From JASGCL01 sp965262775 (lineage in GTDB: Bacteria; Pseudomonadota; Alphaproteobacteria; JASGCL01), in contig CBDHFT010000001.1 in the NCBI GenBank assembly GCA_965262775.1, forward strand, positions 186,001-250,000: a stretch of DNA of 64,000 nt. The letters run 5' to 3'. Shown here piece by piece: positions 62,616 to 64,000 of the stretch. The notes below the pieces were generated by a model. That model ran no database searches, was not told where the DNA came from, and saw only the letters and a list, made by a program, of their open reading frames with translations. The translations under genes and the position numbers were made by a program. Numbering within the stretch: the stretch's first letter is position 1; every line of letters begins with the position of its first letter.

Positions 62616-64000
62616 ATGGCGACCGTTCCCAGCGATATTGAAATTGCCCGCGCGGCAAAAATGAAACCCATTGTTGATGTAGCAAAATCTTTGTCTATCC
62701 CCGATGAAGCCATCAACCCCTATGGTCGCACCAAGGCAAAAATTGACCGCCAGTTTTTAGACAAATTACCCAACAAAAAAAGCAAATTAATATTGGTTAC
62801 CGCCATTTCCCCCACCCCCGCGGGTGAAGGGAAAACGACAACCTCGGTCGGGTTGCATGACGCCCTGTGCCGTATTGGTAAAAAATCGATCGTTGCGTTG
62901 CGCGAACCATCGCTTGGCCCATGTTTCGGGGTTAAGGGCGGTGCGGCGGGCGGCGGCTATGCCCAGGTTGTCCCGATGGAGGATATCAACCTTCACTTCA
63001 CGGGCGATTTCCACGCCATTACTTCGGCGCATAATTTACTGTCGGCTTTGATTGACAACCATATTTATTGGGGCAACAAACTTCGTATCGATAGTCGCCG
63101 CGTTTCTTGGCGTCGCGTGCTCGACATGAATGACCGTGCTTTGCGCCAAACCATCATCAGCCTAGGCGGCGCCAACAATGGCTACCCCCGCGAAAGTGGT
63201 TTCGACATCACGGTGGCATCGGAAGTTATGGCGATATTTTGTTTGGCAACCTCGCTCGAGGACTTGCAAAAACGTTTGGGCGAAATTGTCATTGCCCAAA
63301 ATTTGGATAAAGAACCCGTGCGCGCCCGCGATTTAAAGGCGGAAGGGCCCATGACCGTGTTGTTAAAGGATGCCTTCTCGCCCAATTTGGTGCAAACCCT
63401 GGAAAATAATCCCGCCATGATTCACGGTGGCCCATTCGCCAACATTGCCCATGGTTGCAACAGCGTTTCCGCCACCACCGCGGCATTAAAATTGGCCGAT
63501 TACGTGGTGACCGAGGCTGGTTTTGGTGCCGACCTTGGTGCTGAAAAATTCTTTGATATCAAATGCCGCAAGGCTGGGTTAAGCCCCGCCGCGGTTGTGG
63601 TGGTTGCCACGGTGCGCGCGTTGAAAATGCACGGCGGCGTCGCCAAGCCCGATTTGGGTAAGGAAGATGTGGCGGCGTTGGAACGCGGCCTGGCCAATTT
63701 GGAACGGCATTTACAAAACCTTGGTAAATTTGGCGTGCCCGCCGTGGTTGCCATCAACCGTTTCCACCAAGATACTGAAAAGGAATTACAAGCCATCCAA
63801 GCCTTCACCGAAAAAATGGGCGTCAGCGCTTTCCCCTGCACCCATTGGGGCGAGGGGAGCAAGGGCACCGAAGCCCTGGCCAAAAAAGTGGTGGAGATAG
63901 CCGAAAGCAACATGGCGCAATTTAGGCCGCTTTACCCCGATAACATGTCGTTGTTTAACAAAATCACCACCATCGCCCGCGAAATTTACCGCGCCGATGA
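62616..64000 (+). CDS. fhs: Formate-tetrahydrofolate ligase, N-terminal part (3' end outside window)
   Basis: About 461 residues are visible and the frame is open at the window end; the family is usually near 555-560. Makes 10-formyl-THF from formate, ATP and THF. P-loop PTPAGEGKTTT at 66-76, then REPSLGPCFGVKGGAAGGGYAQVVPMEDINLHFTGDFHAI-type core (from about 95), and NNHIYWGN-like DNHIYWGN. TTAGGA lies about 5 bp before the ATG. It is a logical partner for folate chemistry of the GcvT-like operon, but it is distant. Confidence 0.95.
   Translation, partial: MATVPSDIEIARAAKMKPIVDVAKSLSIPDEAINPYGRTKAKIDRQFLDKLPNKKSKLILVTAISPTPAGEGKTTTSVGLHDALCRIGKKSIVALREPSLGPCFGVKGGAAGGGYAQVVPMEDINLHFTGDFHAITSAHNLLSALIDNHIYWGNKLRIDSRRVSWRRVLDMNDRALRQTIISLGGANNGYPRESGFDITVASEVMAIFCLATSLEDLQKRLGEIVIAQNLDKEPVRARDLKAEGPMTVLLKDAFSPNLVQTLENNPAMIHGGPFANIAHGCNSVSATTAALKLADYVVTEAGFGADLGAEKFFDIKCRKAGLSPAAVVVVATVRALKMHGGVAKPDLGKEDVAALERGLANLERHLQNLGKFGVPAVVAINRFHQDTEKELQAIQAFTEKMGVSAFPCTHWGEGSKGTEALAKKVVEIAESNMAQFRPLYPDNMSLFNKITTIAREIYRAD

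Overview
The window reads as a chromosome segment of an alphaproteobacterium with moderate to low G+C by eye. The lineage markers are a CcrM-type adenine methyltransferase, a Fur-family Irr regulator directly behind a perfect ICE-type palindrome, a TimA-like Tim44-domain protein, an NDUFS4-like complex I accessory subunit, an alphaproteobacterial SspB, and the order leuS-lptE-holA. I cannot name a genus. Isoleucine/valine/leucine (cimA, ilvC, ilvD, leuB, leuD), histidine, diaminopimelate and queuosine genes argue against an extremely reduced endosymbiont, although two genes carry frameshifts.

Layout. 1-11.7 kb (+): 3' part of an RNase J gene, timA, murI, a thioredoxin-reductase-like ferredoxin reductase, a secreted nuclease, allA, rnhB, irr, ygfZ, two paralogous glycosyltransferases, tldD and a DUF559 gene. 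11.7-12.9 kb: an array of hairpin-rich 184-bp units. 12.9-18 kb: an AT-rich pentapeptide-repeat membrane protein, nrdB, a small winged-helix protein and ccrM. 18-28 kb: an OFA-type transporter, the queuosine set queA-tgt-precursor transporter, a complex I subunit, tRNA-Arg, a secreted hydrolase, tRNA-Val, leuD, a NERD protein, leuB and a Sua5/YrdC-family gene. 28.3-32.9 kb: an operon of two FAD amine-oxidase-like proteins plus a GcvT-like protein. 33-39 kb: a CxxC/SHIVP protein, betaine-homocysteine methyltransferase, folE, a NifU-like scaffold, hisI, vapD, ilvC and an XRE regulator. 39.8-48.5 kb (+): ilvD, sspB (tail in another frame), class I fumarase (frameshifted), dapF, cimA, trmJ and a TerC protein. 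48.5-52.6 kb (-): holA, lptE, leuS. 52.8-58.7 kb: an RluD-type synthase, an SRPBCC protein, a Panacea-domain two-gene module, coaD and gyrA. 59-64 kb: a kinase/PLP phospho-lyase fusion, a second hairpin array (185-bp units) and the 5' part of formate-tetrahydrofolate ligase.

The conserved backbone is interrupted by AT-rich single genes or pairs (pentapeptide protein, NERD, CxxC/SHIVP, VapD, Panacea pair) and by several families of short palindromic repeats, some of which reach into coding sequence. The strongest leads are the Panacea pair with its apparently leaderless promoter (54.4-55.4 kb), the two related hairpin arrays with base-pair-preserving differences (11.7-12.9 and 61.55-62.36 kb), and the three-gene folate/FAD operon at 28.3-32.9 kb.
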